Positions 48,786 through 60,232 of a stretch of 64,000 bases of DNA are shown one piece after another (within the stretch, counting starts at the first letter, position 1; each line of letters begins with the position of its first letter). The notes below the pieces were generated by a model. That model ran no database searches, had not been told where the DNA came from, and saw only the letters and a list, made by a program, of their open reading frames with translations. The position numbers were made by a program, and so were the translations under genes. The stretch comes from Liolophura sinensis (taxonomy: Eukaryota; Mollusca; Polyplacophora; Chitonida; Chitonidae): the NCBI RefSeq assembly GCF_032854445.1, contig NC_088303.1, positions 11,725,501-11,789,500 on the forward strand, given 5' to 3'.

Positions 48786-50298
48786 ACAATACATGTACTT
48801 ACCTAAACAAAACAAGACAGTTCTTTATAGCACGGCCCCGATATATAAAGTTTTTTTAATATTTTAGCCCAAATTAGTAGAATGAAAGGTTGCCCAAATT
48901 AAAAAAGTGTGTTTGGCTCTGGCCTGCAAGCTAAAAATCACAGCATGTAACTTTGTCACCTTTCCTACAGACTTGTGAAGCCATATTGGCTAACAATAAC
49001 AAAATAATAACAAATGTATAAAAATCCTGCCTGTTACATTTACATATATGTATGTTAATATTTTAATACTGGAAAGTTAGACATTTTGAAATAAAGTGTA
49101 CATGTATATGTATGTACCTGTACATTTATTCACTGAGTCATATGTGTACACGTGCCCATTTGCTACTGAGAATGAGGTCAATCTGTATTTTTTCATCTTG
49201 TAACTTCATCACATTGTTTGGTAGAATATCATGTTTTAAATTAGGTGGAAGGCAGAAATCCAGTTTAACAAGCCACAAAAATTTCCTCCCATTGTTTTGT
49301 TTTTTTTATCATCACATAATTACAGATTTATATATAAATCATACACAATGTCCAGTGAAATGAAAAACTCTTTTTTGTCCACACATGACTAAAAGGCTTA
49401 AAGATACCCGCAACAGTCGAGGGAAAGGGGTGAAGAGAATACAGGGAAGAGAAAAGGCATTGAGTTATAATGATGGAAGTGGCGTGGGAGAGGTGGGAGA
49501 ACAAAGAAGTGGGGGTGGGGGAGTGGGTGCTGCTCTGATGGACATGTGTAAATATGAATAACCCTGCTTTGGGGAATAATATATCTTTAGTAAAGAATGA
49601 AATTACAAAGAATGAACTTAAATGGCTCTACCAATGCACAGCAAACAAAGTACACATAGAATATAGTACAATAGAGATTATAACGCTCTTTAGAAGAGCT
49701 TTACACATAGCAAGTACTTGAAAAGATGTTTTATCTCTTTCTTGGTGTAAGGCCAGAAATGTGGATACTTTTTTGCTCTTTTTTAAAAAAAGGTTTACAC
49801 CATAAAACATGAGAAAGGCTGAGTTGACACAGATTTCTCTCCTCAGCAAACCATTTAGTGTTGACAAACATGCGTCCTCTTGAATTGATCATACTGATGC
49901 AGGCAAACCAGGGACAGAATTAGGTTAAGTCTAGCCAAGATAACACTGTACCTGCATGGTTGTTTAGGATGAGTGAGGTGTGGGAGAAAACAGCAGAAAC
50001 TATCTATCAACCACCTGTTTGTAGACTAGCAGAAAAAACCCATTCCCAGCAGATTAGTGTGCAATGTGTGGTTATGTACATGTAGCTGTATCACAGATAG
50101 TATATAAACAGGTTGGTATACAAGCAGATGCATTCTGTCTCCACCACTGTAAGAGCTAGCTGAGACACTTCCCAATATCCACAATAGTGTGAATCAGGGT
50201 ACATGTACTGTATGTATGTGTTTTTTTAATACCTGTGGAAGACATTAATACAAGTTGTAGACCTATATCTGTGTTGAAATCACGTTGAGCCACTTTTA
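48786..50298. other. Zyxin 5' intron, no gene recognised
   Basis: AT-rich, with a purine-rich stretch at 49420-49530. Short frames without recognisable content. Confidence 0.5.
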
Positions 50299-50580
50299 AA
50301 TTTTTTTTTTTTTTTTTTTTTTTTTTTGATTGGTGTTTTACGCCGTACTCAAGAATATTTCACTTATACGACGGCGGCCAGCATTATGGTGGGTGGAAAC
50401 CGGGCAGAGCCCGGGGGAAACCAACGACCATCCGCAGGTTGCTGGCAGACCTTCTCACGTACGGCCGGAGAGAAAGCCAGCATGAGCTGGACTTGAACTC
50501 ACAGCGACAGCATTGGTGAGAGGCTCCTGGGTCATTACGCTGCGCTAGCGCTTTAACCGACTGAGCCACGGAGGCCCCCT
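50299..50580 (-). mobile_element. Group B tRNA-derived SINE, full length
   Basis: On the minus strand the head GGGGCCTCCGTGGCTCAGTC includes A box TGGCTCAGTCGG, and GAGTTCAAGTCC is the B box. Body motifs include CCCCGGGCTCTGCCCGGTTT. The end has GGCGTAAAACACCAATCA and, unlike the other copies, a pure poly-A tail of about 30 nt (poly-T on the plus strand). Confidence 0.9.
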
Positions 50581-51037
50581 CACTTTTAAATTAATTTGAA
50601 AAAGAAGATTGTGGGAATATAACACAAAATACTGTTACCAGTGTACATGTTGCTCCATTCTCTGCTTTAAATTTTGAATTCAGCAAAGAACCAGTCATAC
50701 GTAAAATATTATCCATGGGCCGTTATGTTTTTTCCTTCATTTTTGGCTTTACTGTACTATATAAATGTAGGTGTATATTGTAGCTATTTCTTACATGGTG
50801 TTCTCAGTATTAAGCTCCTAAACACTGTAAGCTCAAACAAAAATCATTACACGGAGTAAATACAAAATAAAGAAATACATGTACGTGTCAAAAAAGTCAA
50901 GCTCTAGTAGATTTTGAACTGACAGGATTCCTGACACAAAAGTTTATATGGGCATATATCTTCTTCACTGTGCACTATATACGATACAGATATACTAAAC
51001 ACTGTTGCACATACATGTACATGTGGGAATTCAATTA

Positions 51038-51182
51038 CATGTTGTCCGTACATGGGAAGGTCTGTTAGCAACCTGCAGATGGTCGTGGATTTCCCAGTTT
51101 CCTCCCACCTTAATACTGGCCGCGGTTGTATAAGTAAAATATTCTTGAATATGGCGTAAAACACTAGTCAAATAAATAAATA
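51038..51182 (+). mobile_element. Group B SINE, 5'-truncated
   Basis: Starts within the body (GGGAAGGTCTGTTAGCAACC) and ends in the AAAT tail. Confidence 0.8.
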
Positions 51183-54100
51183 AAATCAATTACATGTTGT
51201 TACTGATTTTTTTAAACAACTGTAAGGCTATAATTTATTGCTAAGACAATGTAAGAGTGTAAATAAATAAATGTAAAGCATTTTTACATGTATTATTCTT
51301 CAGCATACATGTACTTCATACAGGTATACATCAATTAAGCCAAATTATCAGCTCCAGATCTCTCAGAAAAAGCATACAACAATAGCAAATAAATTATACA
51401 TGCAGGTCTGTGTACAGCTGTATATGTATGTGACAATACAGGATACTCTACTTACATTATGTATTCATGTAGAGACGTCAAATATATATTCAGTATGTCA
51501 GCTATGCAGTCTTAAATCCCAGGCTTCAGACTTCTGCAGATACACATGACAAATAAGGAAGCTTGGGCAGATAAGGAAGTCCTGGCAACACTTGTGCTGG
51601 GATCTTCTCTATCACATTTCTGGTCTACGGCAGGTCGCACACCTTCCTCAGCTGGAGGACTAATGGTCTAGCTGTGCTTTGAGCATTTGTAGACAGTCAC
51701 TACATGAGGTTAAGTCTGAAGGAGGTACTACAGCAGTACACCTACTGCATACTATACCCCTCAGTAGTACTGCATACTATACCCCTCAGTAGTACTACTA
51801 TACCACATTCACATAGGCTTACTGGGCATGACTCATAAATGCCAAGAAAATTAAAAGACAGCTTCTTAAAATAGATTTAGGTCCTAAAAAAATGGTTCTG
51901 CTATTTTTACCTTTGCACATTTCTAAGGTACTACATCTACAGGTCAACTTGGCTTAGCTGCCACAAAGAGACTCATGAGACCATCTACTGTAAAATTTGT
52001 ATATACAATCTGTTGTTGATCTACATGTAGTTATTCTGGACAGGACACAAGTAAAGTAAACTGTATTAAAGTAAACTGTATTAAAGTCCTCTTAAATTGA
52101 TCTTACGTGTATCAGATAAGCATTCTTGATATTGTGGTGTTGTACAGTTTCATGGGCCTGATGGGTTTGTCCCAATACTCACAGTATTTCTCACTATAGA
52201 ACTTTGGAAGAGTGCTGCAAACTCCAGAGTACACACGGGCTAAATGACCTTGACTATACTGTACAGTCACCATCATTAGAATCCGATTTATGTATCTGTT
52301 TTTGTTTTTTTTTTTTTGGAAATTGCTGCTAATGACATAAAATTAAAATGTACATATAAATGTATTATGCGGGTTAACGCTTTGAATAGCCAAGCGAATG
52401 AATGAAACATGTCACAAAATCATGATCTATTAGATCAGGCCAGATAAAGTCCTCAGAAAATGCCTAAATAAATAAATAAATAAATATAATGTAAACAAGG
52501 TTTGCAATTAGTCTTGATTTTTATATATGTACAAGTGCACATGGATTTGCACAATTGTAACAACAAATATGAACTATACACACATAAACTACAGCACACA
52601 AAATCATGTCAACTCACACTACATAAATGTATGTAGGGCCTTCCTGGTTTTGTTTACACCAAGCAAGCTGATGAGATTGACATTCAAAGCCCTAGGATGA
52701 CAGCCATGACATAAACCTACTGACCTATTCCTCAGTAACAAGTAGCTCAGTGGTAGATCTGAAATGTCAGCCATGTACTGTTCCCAAATGTCCTGTGAAT
52801 TGTTTGCACTGATTCCTTTGGTTAAACACAACACATGAATGGGTACAAAGCAAAGATAATAATCTGTTTTCATGCTCGTAAATATTTCACTTATATTTAA
52901 AAGGAGTGAAAACAAAGTTCCTGAAATAAACCATCGACCTTTGGGAAGATACTGGCACATCTTCCCATGTGTGTCATAAGTGTGGAAAGAAAGCAGTCTT
53001 CAGAGAATATCATGGCAGATAAGCAATCAGTACGTTCCTGACTGCTTCTTGTCTGAATCTACATTTTGATGTTTGAGAAAAGTTTTGATGCCCTTGTCTG
53101 ATGTCCTAGGAATTGAAAGTCAACCAAAAGGTCACAGCCCATTCCAGCTAAAATCCTCCATTGTTTCAATCATTCGTCTACTGTAAATAACTTCTTAATA
53201 GTGAAGCTTTTTTCAAATGCCCATGCTATAGTAAATGTAATCAAAAATTATTATTCAAACTGCAAATACAACTAAATCATATAAAAGCTGTCAACAAACT
53301 TCTCACTATACGTGCCGCAAATCCTTAGATTTTTATATTTGTATTTTATAGATTATGTCTTATAAATTAAGTCTTAAGCAAAGATGAGATTATTTGATTG
53401 TAAGAACTATCAAAAACAACAAGTATATATTGTGACATGCCAACAATTAGTGTAAATAATAACATAAGGTGAAATACTGTCAATACACAACAGACAAAGA
53501 CGCATACTGTAAATGTATGTACTTAACACATGTCAGAACAGAAGAAAAGCCATTACTTTCAGACTTATATGATGAATGGAATCTATGAGGCATACAGCCA
53601 TACTGCCTTTTGTGAGCGTCAGCCCTAAATATATTGAAACGATTTTTTAATACAAGAATTATTACGCTGAGCCACTGTTACATTTCTCTACCACTACAAG
53701 ATGAATTACTTATTATTGTTCACTGGCCGATTCCACAAAGCCAGTTGAAATACGATCTTAAAGCTTACTGCATGTTTGGCTTTAGATTTAAAATTTTGTC
53801 CACTTCATCAATGTTATCGTAAGAAAAATGTCTGCAAATTTCAACTTACAGTACAAACTAAGCATTCTAAAGTGGTTTTCAATTTTGACTTAAGTCAGAA
53901 ATTCCTTTGTGGAATCAGTCCACATATTGTAAATATAAGGTATTTACTTTTGGTAAAAAGGAAACTGAGATGAGTCAGTTCATAATCCTTATGTAGGCCT
54001 ATCCGTAGAACTACACAGTATACAGTATAAAAATACAGACACATGAACATCACTTTGCCCATATCGTAGCTGCTGTCCACGTCTCCTGCCCACATAAATA

Positions 54101-54276
54101 ACAACCCACTGTAGGCTTATTTTGACATCACAGCGATGATGACACCGAGTGTGTGATGATCGGCGGCCTCACTGTTTCATGCCCTCGGTAGGCCTACACT
54201 ATTACATGCATGTGTATTATACGTTCTTACTGACACTAACTCAGTGACTGGCACTGACAGACAAGTTGGGACATAC
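51183..54276. other. Zyxin 5' intron, mostly unique
   Basis: It contains a 27-bp duplication at 51725-51796 (ATACTATACCCCTCAGTAGT), a 16-bp duplication near 52060, an AAAT run at 52465-52490 and a faint SINE relic near 52860-52990. No gene was recognised. Confidence 0.5.
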
Positions 54277-54450
54277 CTGACCGTCTTCTCTCTTCAGCAG
54301 GGTGTTTCGACGTTCAGCTGATATGATATAAGCCAGAATATCTTTGAGGGCCAAGCCAGTCCAATTTGCAGAAGCTATACAGCCTAAGTTAAAGCAGAAA
54401 TGTTTTTGAGCAGAAGTAGGAAATACATATGCCTAAAAATGGATATCCCA
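54277..54450 (-). other. Candidate untranslated first exon of the zyxin-family gene
   Basis: A strong minus-strand donor (GACGGTCAG then GTATGT) ends at 54277. Upstream, 54450-54650 is richer in CpG (GAGGCGCGATTGTC type, minus strand), suggesting a promoter. The 5' boundary is a guess and the link to the exon at 47558 is inferred. Confidence 0.35.
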
Positions 54451-55077
54451 GGAAATGTCATGCTACGAGTTTACGTCACTTCCTGCTTTTCGGGAAACCA
54501 GAAAGTGTCTTGCGAATATCACGGATTTACAGCTGTTTTACGCATGTACGCGGATAAAACCACCTAATCGCCGTGGTTAGGACGATTCGAAGGAAGTTGT
54601 GAGACAATCGCGCCTCGCGAAAATCAGAGTCAATACAACGAAAACTGCTGAATTCCCTGCTTGTGGAAAGATTTGAAGAATGAGGCATTCAAGAGTGAAT
54701 AACTCTGTTGAACAATGTGCATTAAGGGGAACTACTCTTAGTTGCTAGCCTCACTGGCAGCAGGTAACTTGGTTTCAGGCTTACGAGAATAAACGAAGAT
54801 CTAAAAAATCTTGTTTCGCTTTCACATGGTACGAGTTGTTTTGTTGATTTGTCGAATGCAAATAGGGCAAACTCTGCTTCGTACCAGTTCTATGAATTAT
54901 GGTAACTCGATATAAATAAACTGAAACATCGTGAGAACATATATAGGCCCTAATATAAAATAAAAAAAAAAGACAAGACAAGAAGACATCGAAATTTCGT
55001 CTATTGAGCAATTAAAATCTCCTCATGTGGCTGAAATCCGTCCTTCTACACAATGTTTGCTATACACTTCTACTTCT

Positions 55078-55504
55078 ATTTGATTGGTGATTTACGCCGA
55101 GCTCAAGAATATTTCACTTTGGCGTACAACGGTGGGCAACATAGTATGATTTATTTATTTGATTGGTGTTTTACGCCGTACTCGAAGAAAATGTCACTTA
55201 TACGAGGGCGGTTAGCATTATGGTGGGAGGAAACCGGGCACAGCCCGGGGGCAACCCACGACCATATGCACGTTGCTCACAGATCTTCCCACGTACGGCC
55301 GGAGAGGAAGCCAGCATGAGCTGGACTTGAACTCACAGCGATCGCATTGGTGAGAGGCTCTCCAACGCGCAAACCAACTGAGCCACGGAGGTCGCACATA
55401 TTATGATGTCAGGAAGCTGGATAGAGCCCGAGGAAACCCACGACCACCCGCAGGTTGCTGACAGGCTTTCCTACGTACGACCGGAGATGGAGCCAGCATG
55501 AACA
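55078..55504 (-). mobile_element. Cluster of three group B SINE copies
   Basis: Two tail-side ends lie back to back (55078-55147, then 55148-55397, near full length with the head TCCGTGGCTCAGTTGG on the minus strand). A third partial body follows (55398-55504). All point the same way, which suggests repeated insertion into or next to an earlier copy. Confidence 0.85.
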
Positions 55505-55914
55505 GTGAATTTTTGACGTCGTTTGTTATTGAAAGCGGGGTATACAAATTTTCTGATAAATCTGGCGACAGGTTTTGAAATTTCCACACTTATATTTGAC
55601 AGGTTTTTGGATATGAATTTTCCAGTGTCTGCATGTCGCATGCCGACCTGTCAATGTAAATCCTTGACAACGACGGCACAGGTCTGGCAAGTCCCATACA
55701 CTGCAGATGCGCCAAAATAAGCTCACAGGCTACAGATGTACGTTGTCCCGAAACACCTTATAATGAAATGACTGTTCATGTTATAATTTTATTTAAAAGC
55801 GATTAAATGTTTTCACACAGAACACCAACTTTTTTCTTGAAGAAAGCTCAAATACTAGAAATACTAAAACATGGCATATGTATATAATATCTAACAATAG
55901 AGTTTAATTTACTG

Positions 55915-56136
55915 ATCTCTGCATCCTGATCTAGAGCTCATCTCTATATCATGATTTAGAGTTCGTCTCTATATCCTGATCCAGAGCTCATCTCTATATC
56001 CTAATCTAGAGCTCATCTCTATATCCTGACCTAGAGATCATCTCTATATCCTGATCCAGAGCTCATCTCTATATCCTAATCTAGATCTCATCTCTATATC
56101 CTGACCTAGAGCTCATCTCTATATCCTGTTTTAGAG
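55915..56136. repeat. 25-bp tandem repeat
   Basis: About nine units of CTCATCTCTATATCCTGATC plus TAGAG, upstream of the zyxin promoter region. Confidence 0.9.
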
Positions 56137-57078
56137 CTCCCAGGAACATGCAGTATAGTTAGGCTTCTTCTCGATCCTCGCCCTCAGCTTAGGGCCTACC
56201 GTTCTCCCTCTCCCAAAATCAAAATATGTCGGTCGCCATGATTTGTACTCAAAGATATTTCACTTATTAGCCTAAGATGGTGTAGAGCCTTACTCGTTCA
56301 TTTCTTTGGCTGGTATTTTACGCCGTACCACTAAAGGTAAGCAAGAATAGTTAGTATGTGGAAAGATTTCCATTTATAGGGCCTAGATTACACGTGTAAA
56401 TGTACATATAAATCATAGCTACAGTACTATATTGAGCTTCCATACCTTCAGTCTAATATGCCTAATATACATATACAACATTGGGAGATCAGATCCTGTG
56501 CGTGCACTTCACACTGGTCTCAAGTCTACGTGGATCTTTTGTCAGGTAAGTGTTCCAGGCAATGGATCCCCCAGATAGACGTATATGTTCTACCTGGTTT
56601 TCACGACCCATAATATGTCCGCCGTCATACAGCATGGTCAAATTGTCTCAAGAAAGGCACAAATCCCAACCAAATAAACAAATTATCCATTAATGGTTTA
56701 ACTTTTTAATTTTTTATTTTATTTTATTTTTTTTTATTCTTTTTGATAGCCCAGGTAATTCATGATCAGTACAAGCTCCAAGTACTAAGCACATTCTACA
56801 CCTGTACCATCATTGTTAATTGTTCACGTCTGGTTTTATAAGCCAGATGGATTCGATCTACGGCACTCGCTCATTATAAATCGAGCTGGAAGTGAAATTA
56901 GCAAACACCACATAGAGGAAGGAAAAACTATCTAGGCATGCCGAGGATCTGGGCCAACGAGCAGTTTAACTGAGCGCCTGCCTAGACTCTGTCCTCGCAA
57001 GGCACCTATCTATTTCAGATGTACATCCAGTACATAACCCTTCACTAAAGCAATGACTAAGCCGATCTTTCCAGCAAC
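56137..57078. other. Intergenic, no gene recognised
   Basis: Contains SINE-tail-like scraps near 56250 and 56300 (TATTTTACGCCGTAC). Confidence 0.45.
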
Positions 57079-57291
57079 TGAGTGAGTGAGTGCTTAGGGT
57101 TTCACGTCGTATTTATTAATTTTTCAGTCATATGACGACGAAGGAGTCCTTAGGGTGCGTGTAATGTGCTTCCTTGTTGCAGGGCGGATTTCCACCGCTC
57201 TTTTATCTAGTGCTGCTTCACCGAGACGGCTTACCGGAGGCAAGTAAGCCGCTCCACCCGAGCCATTATACTGATACGGGTCAACCAATCT
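57079..57291 (-). mobile_element. Group A SINE lacking its tRNA head
   Basis: Tail GTGAGTGAGTGCTTAGGGTT (plus strand) through the body to GGGTCAACCAATC, where it stops before the head. This is a typical 5' truncation. Confidence 0.85.
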
Positions 57292-57989
57292 TTACTGTAT
57301 GCTTCTGTTTAGCGTTACACGAATAGCGTTAAGGCGATCTTGTTTTTTATCTTTTTAATAATGATCTGTAATCAGTTCCTAAAATCTCCAAACAATATCT
57401 TTTATTTTCTTACCCTAGCCAAATTCTTAAACTTCTAAAGCAGGAAGCTATGGTTACATTAACTTGGCTTGTTGAGATAACAGTTAATTAAATAAGAAAT
57501 CTGACAGCCTGACATCCACAAATGTGTCAATTTGCAGATTGCTAGAGGTGATGGAACACCGACATTCTGGCATTTACTAACAGGAGCATATAGAATTTCG
57601 CCATTAATGTAGACATGCATAACAAAATATGGAGTCAGTCTCACTAGTCTGAGTAAATTATATTCAACGTATTTTATTTATGGATATCTTATCACATTAA
57701 TCTGGATTTCAATATGTTATATTCATATATACAACATGTGGTTTAGACAATTCTAGGTTAATTTTGAAAAGTCATGTTTGCTAACTTGGTCAGTGTATAG
57801 TACATAAAAATGTAGTAATCAAGCCATCATTTCCTTGTGTATATCTACAGGCACAATACATGTAGGCCTATATCAGTGAGTCTGACTCTATGTAAATATA
57901 TAATTTATGCAAAATACATTAAAATTAGTGGCCCTTCATAATCAGCACACTTGCGTCATGTTTACTGGAGATTCTTATCTCTTTCTCTC

Positions 57990-58200
57990 TGCCTTCGCAC
58001 CTCAAAAACGATCAGTTTGCATTGGCACCTCCAAAACCCATCACTTATGCACTGACACATCCAAAACCCATTAGTTATGCACTGACACATCCAAAACCCT
58101 TCAGTCCTGCAATGACACCCCCAAAACCCTTCAGTCCTGTGTTGATACCTCCAAAACTCTTCAGTCCTGTGTTGATACCTCCAAATCCCTTCAGTCCGTA
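57990..58200. repeat. 30-bp tandem repeat 3' of the EF-hand gene
   Basis: About seven units of CTCCAAAACCCTTCAGTCCT plus GTGTTGATAC. Confidence 0.85.
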
Positions 58201-58566
58201 ATATACGGGAGCTTTTGTTTGCCGTCTACATATTATACAGGGTATGGCTTGCTGATACTATCAACTCATAGATGCCATATTTATAAGTGTCTTAATAGGC
58301 TACTTGTGTCTAGCACCTTGGTTATAAAAATAAGTCAAAAACTTCTCAAAATTAACGAATTCATGGGCCTTTCCATGGCAGCCCTACGAACAATGTCACA
58401 CACCTTACCCAGAACACACCGGTTCATTTCGGGGGTGTCCATGACAGTTTTAGAGATGTCATCAAGCTATATATGCTCGTGAGCGAATGTGACTGAACGC
58501 TCAATGAATGGACCACTCGGTCTGTTCCTTTGAAAGTGCAAATGTTGTTAAAGACGTGCTGGCTTG

Positions 58567-59106
58567 TCACAGGTCAAACAAGAAGCTGCATCCCACATGC
58601 GTGTCATTGCTGAAGAAATATTTATGCAAAGCCTCCGAAAACTCTTTTTGACTTACAAGACCATCAGAGTCCGTATCCAAGGCGACAAAAACCCTGTCCG
58701 AAAACTTCCGGTCCGTGACCCCAAACCAGCGGTAACACATCTGAAGGTCATTCCTGGTAAAAGTGTCCGATTTATCCTTCTTGATGGATATGAACAACAA
58801 TGAAAACCCCGCCTCACAGTTCAGTTGGAATTTTTCGAACTCCTCAGGGTCGGAGTAAATAAACTTCATCACAGCTATAAACCTAGGTTCGTCTAGGTTG
58901 CCGTCATCGGTCAAAGCCTCCAAAGGCTGCCACCATTTTGAAATGTCCACCTGTGCTCCTCCTTTAGTGCCGTCTGGATGATGCATTTTTCGCACATTTT
59001 CTTCTATTCGTTTGAATGTTTTCGATGTAAGGTAACCAGCCTTGCACACGTCGAGATAGCGGAAAAATTTTCGACACTTTTCTTCCAAAAATGCGGTAAA
59101 TTCCAT
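58567..59106 (-). CDS. EF-hand protein, sarcoplasmic calcium-binding protein type
   Basis: 179 residues in one exon. A TTTCCTCTCTTTTAG acceptor sits just upstream (exon start 59121), so the 5' UTR is spliced and the ATG at 59106 is the first in the exon. The four-site layout with a conserved WW pair (residues 58-59) and its length fit the invertebrate sarcoplasmic calcium-binding protein/calexcitin group, cytosolic Ca2+ buffers or sensors. Only the fourth loop is canonical (D144-E155, DTDSDGLVSQKE). The first loop (D19 to T30) keeps Asp at position 1 and Gly at position 6 but little else. The third (K109 to D120) lacks the first Asp and the Gly. The last residues (CSFLFDL) look unlike the family, so an unseen splice there is possible. 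Family assignment is from pattern only. Confidence 0.75.
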   Translation of the reverse strand: MEFTAFLEEKCRKFFRYLDVCKAGYLTSKTFKRIEENVRKMHHPDGTKGGAQVDISKWWQPLEALTDDGNLDEPRFIAVMKFIYSDPEEFEKFQLNCEAGFSLLFISIKKDKSDTFTRNDLQMCYRWFGVTDRKFSDRVFVALDTDSDGLVSQKEFSEALHKYFFSNDTHVGCSFLFDL

Positions 59107-59313
59107 TGGTTTGCTGATCCCCTAAAAGAGAGGAAAAAAGATCCGTAATAATTTATTCTATTACATTTAATCTCTGACTCATCATTTAAATTTTACGCTA
59201 CATATAGGACTTCCACCACTTTTTAAACGGTGTAATATACACATATGTAGGCCTACGCGATGAAAATCCAAACAAAATATGTTATTTATGCCTTAACCTG
59301 CTTACACGCACCG

Positions 59314-59656
59314 GCCCGGATAACACAGTTGGTAGAGCGTCAGCTTCTGGACCGGTAGATCCAGGATCAATCCTTGATCGAGTCACACCTAAGACTTTAA
59401 AAGAGGAAGTTGTAACTTCCTCGCTTGGCGTTCAGCGTGAAGGGGATAGTGCAACGACTGGTTGACCCGTATCAGTATAACGGCTCGGGCGGGACGGCTT
59501 ACTTGTCTTCGGTAAGTCGTCTCAGTGAAGCAGCACTAAATCCGTCCTGTAAAAAGGAGGCACATTACACGTGCATGCACCCTAAGGATTCCTTCGTCGT
59601 CATATGACTGAAAAATTGTTGAGTACGACGTTAAACCCCAAGCACTCACTCACTCA
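59314..59656 (+). mobile_element. tRNA-derived SINE, group A, full length with CACTCA tail
   Basis: The best copy: tRNA-like head GGATAACACAGTTGGTAGAG, B box region TTGATCGAGTCAC, body GGAAGTTGTAACTTCCTCGC, and end ACGTTAAACCCCAAGCACTC with repeated CACTCA. It lies upstream of the EF-hand exon, probably in its first intron. Confidence 0.9.
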
Positions 59657-60065
59657 ATTACACGCATGAGTGACAGCGCGCGTAATCTCTGTACACGCCC
59701 ACGCACATTATCAAGCTTGCGGGAAGCGTGACACATTGGGTAATTATCTTATACATGTCAAATATGCATACTCCCTTCGAATGGAAAGCCTGTGGAAACG
59801 ACATGGCATTCCTGAACATCGTGTGTACAGCAAATAAGATTCATTCATAATCTAACACTTCAGTTTTAAGGGTATAAATGATCATGTGCAGTTTGTCATG
59901 TCCATGCTATAATATATATATACAATGTGTATACTCTTACTCGCGGTTGTAGCCTTCCCGATGGCTTACATATGGTGTATTCCAAGTAACTGTACAAAGA
60001 GCACCTCCACTAGCACATCCACAGAAGTTTCGGGTAAAAGTTGTCAGCAAAAAAACCTTTCGCTA

Positions 60066-60232
60066 ACTTATTTATTTATTCATTTGATTGGTGTTTACTC
60101 AAGAATACTTCACTTATACTACAGCAGCCAGCAATATGGTGGGAGGAAACCGGGCGGAGCCCGGGGGAACCCACGACCATCCGCAGCATGAGGTGGACTT
60201 GAACTCACACCGACGGCATTGGTGAGGGGCAT
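60066..60232 (-). mobile_element. Group B SINE with internal deletion
   Basis: Tail and body are as in other copies, but the segment between GACCATCCGCAG and CATGAGGTGGAC (about 45 bp in the others) is missing. The head is also truncated. Confidence 0.8.
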
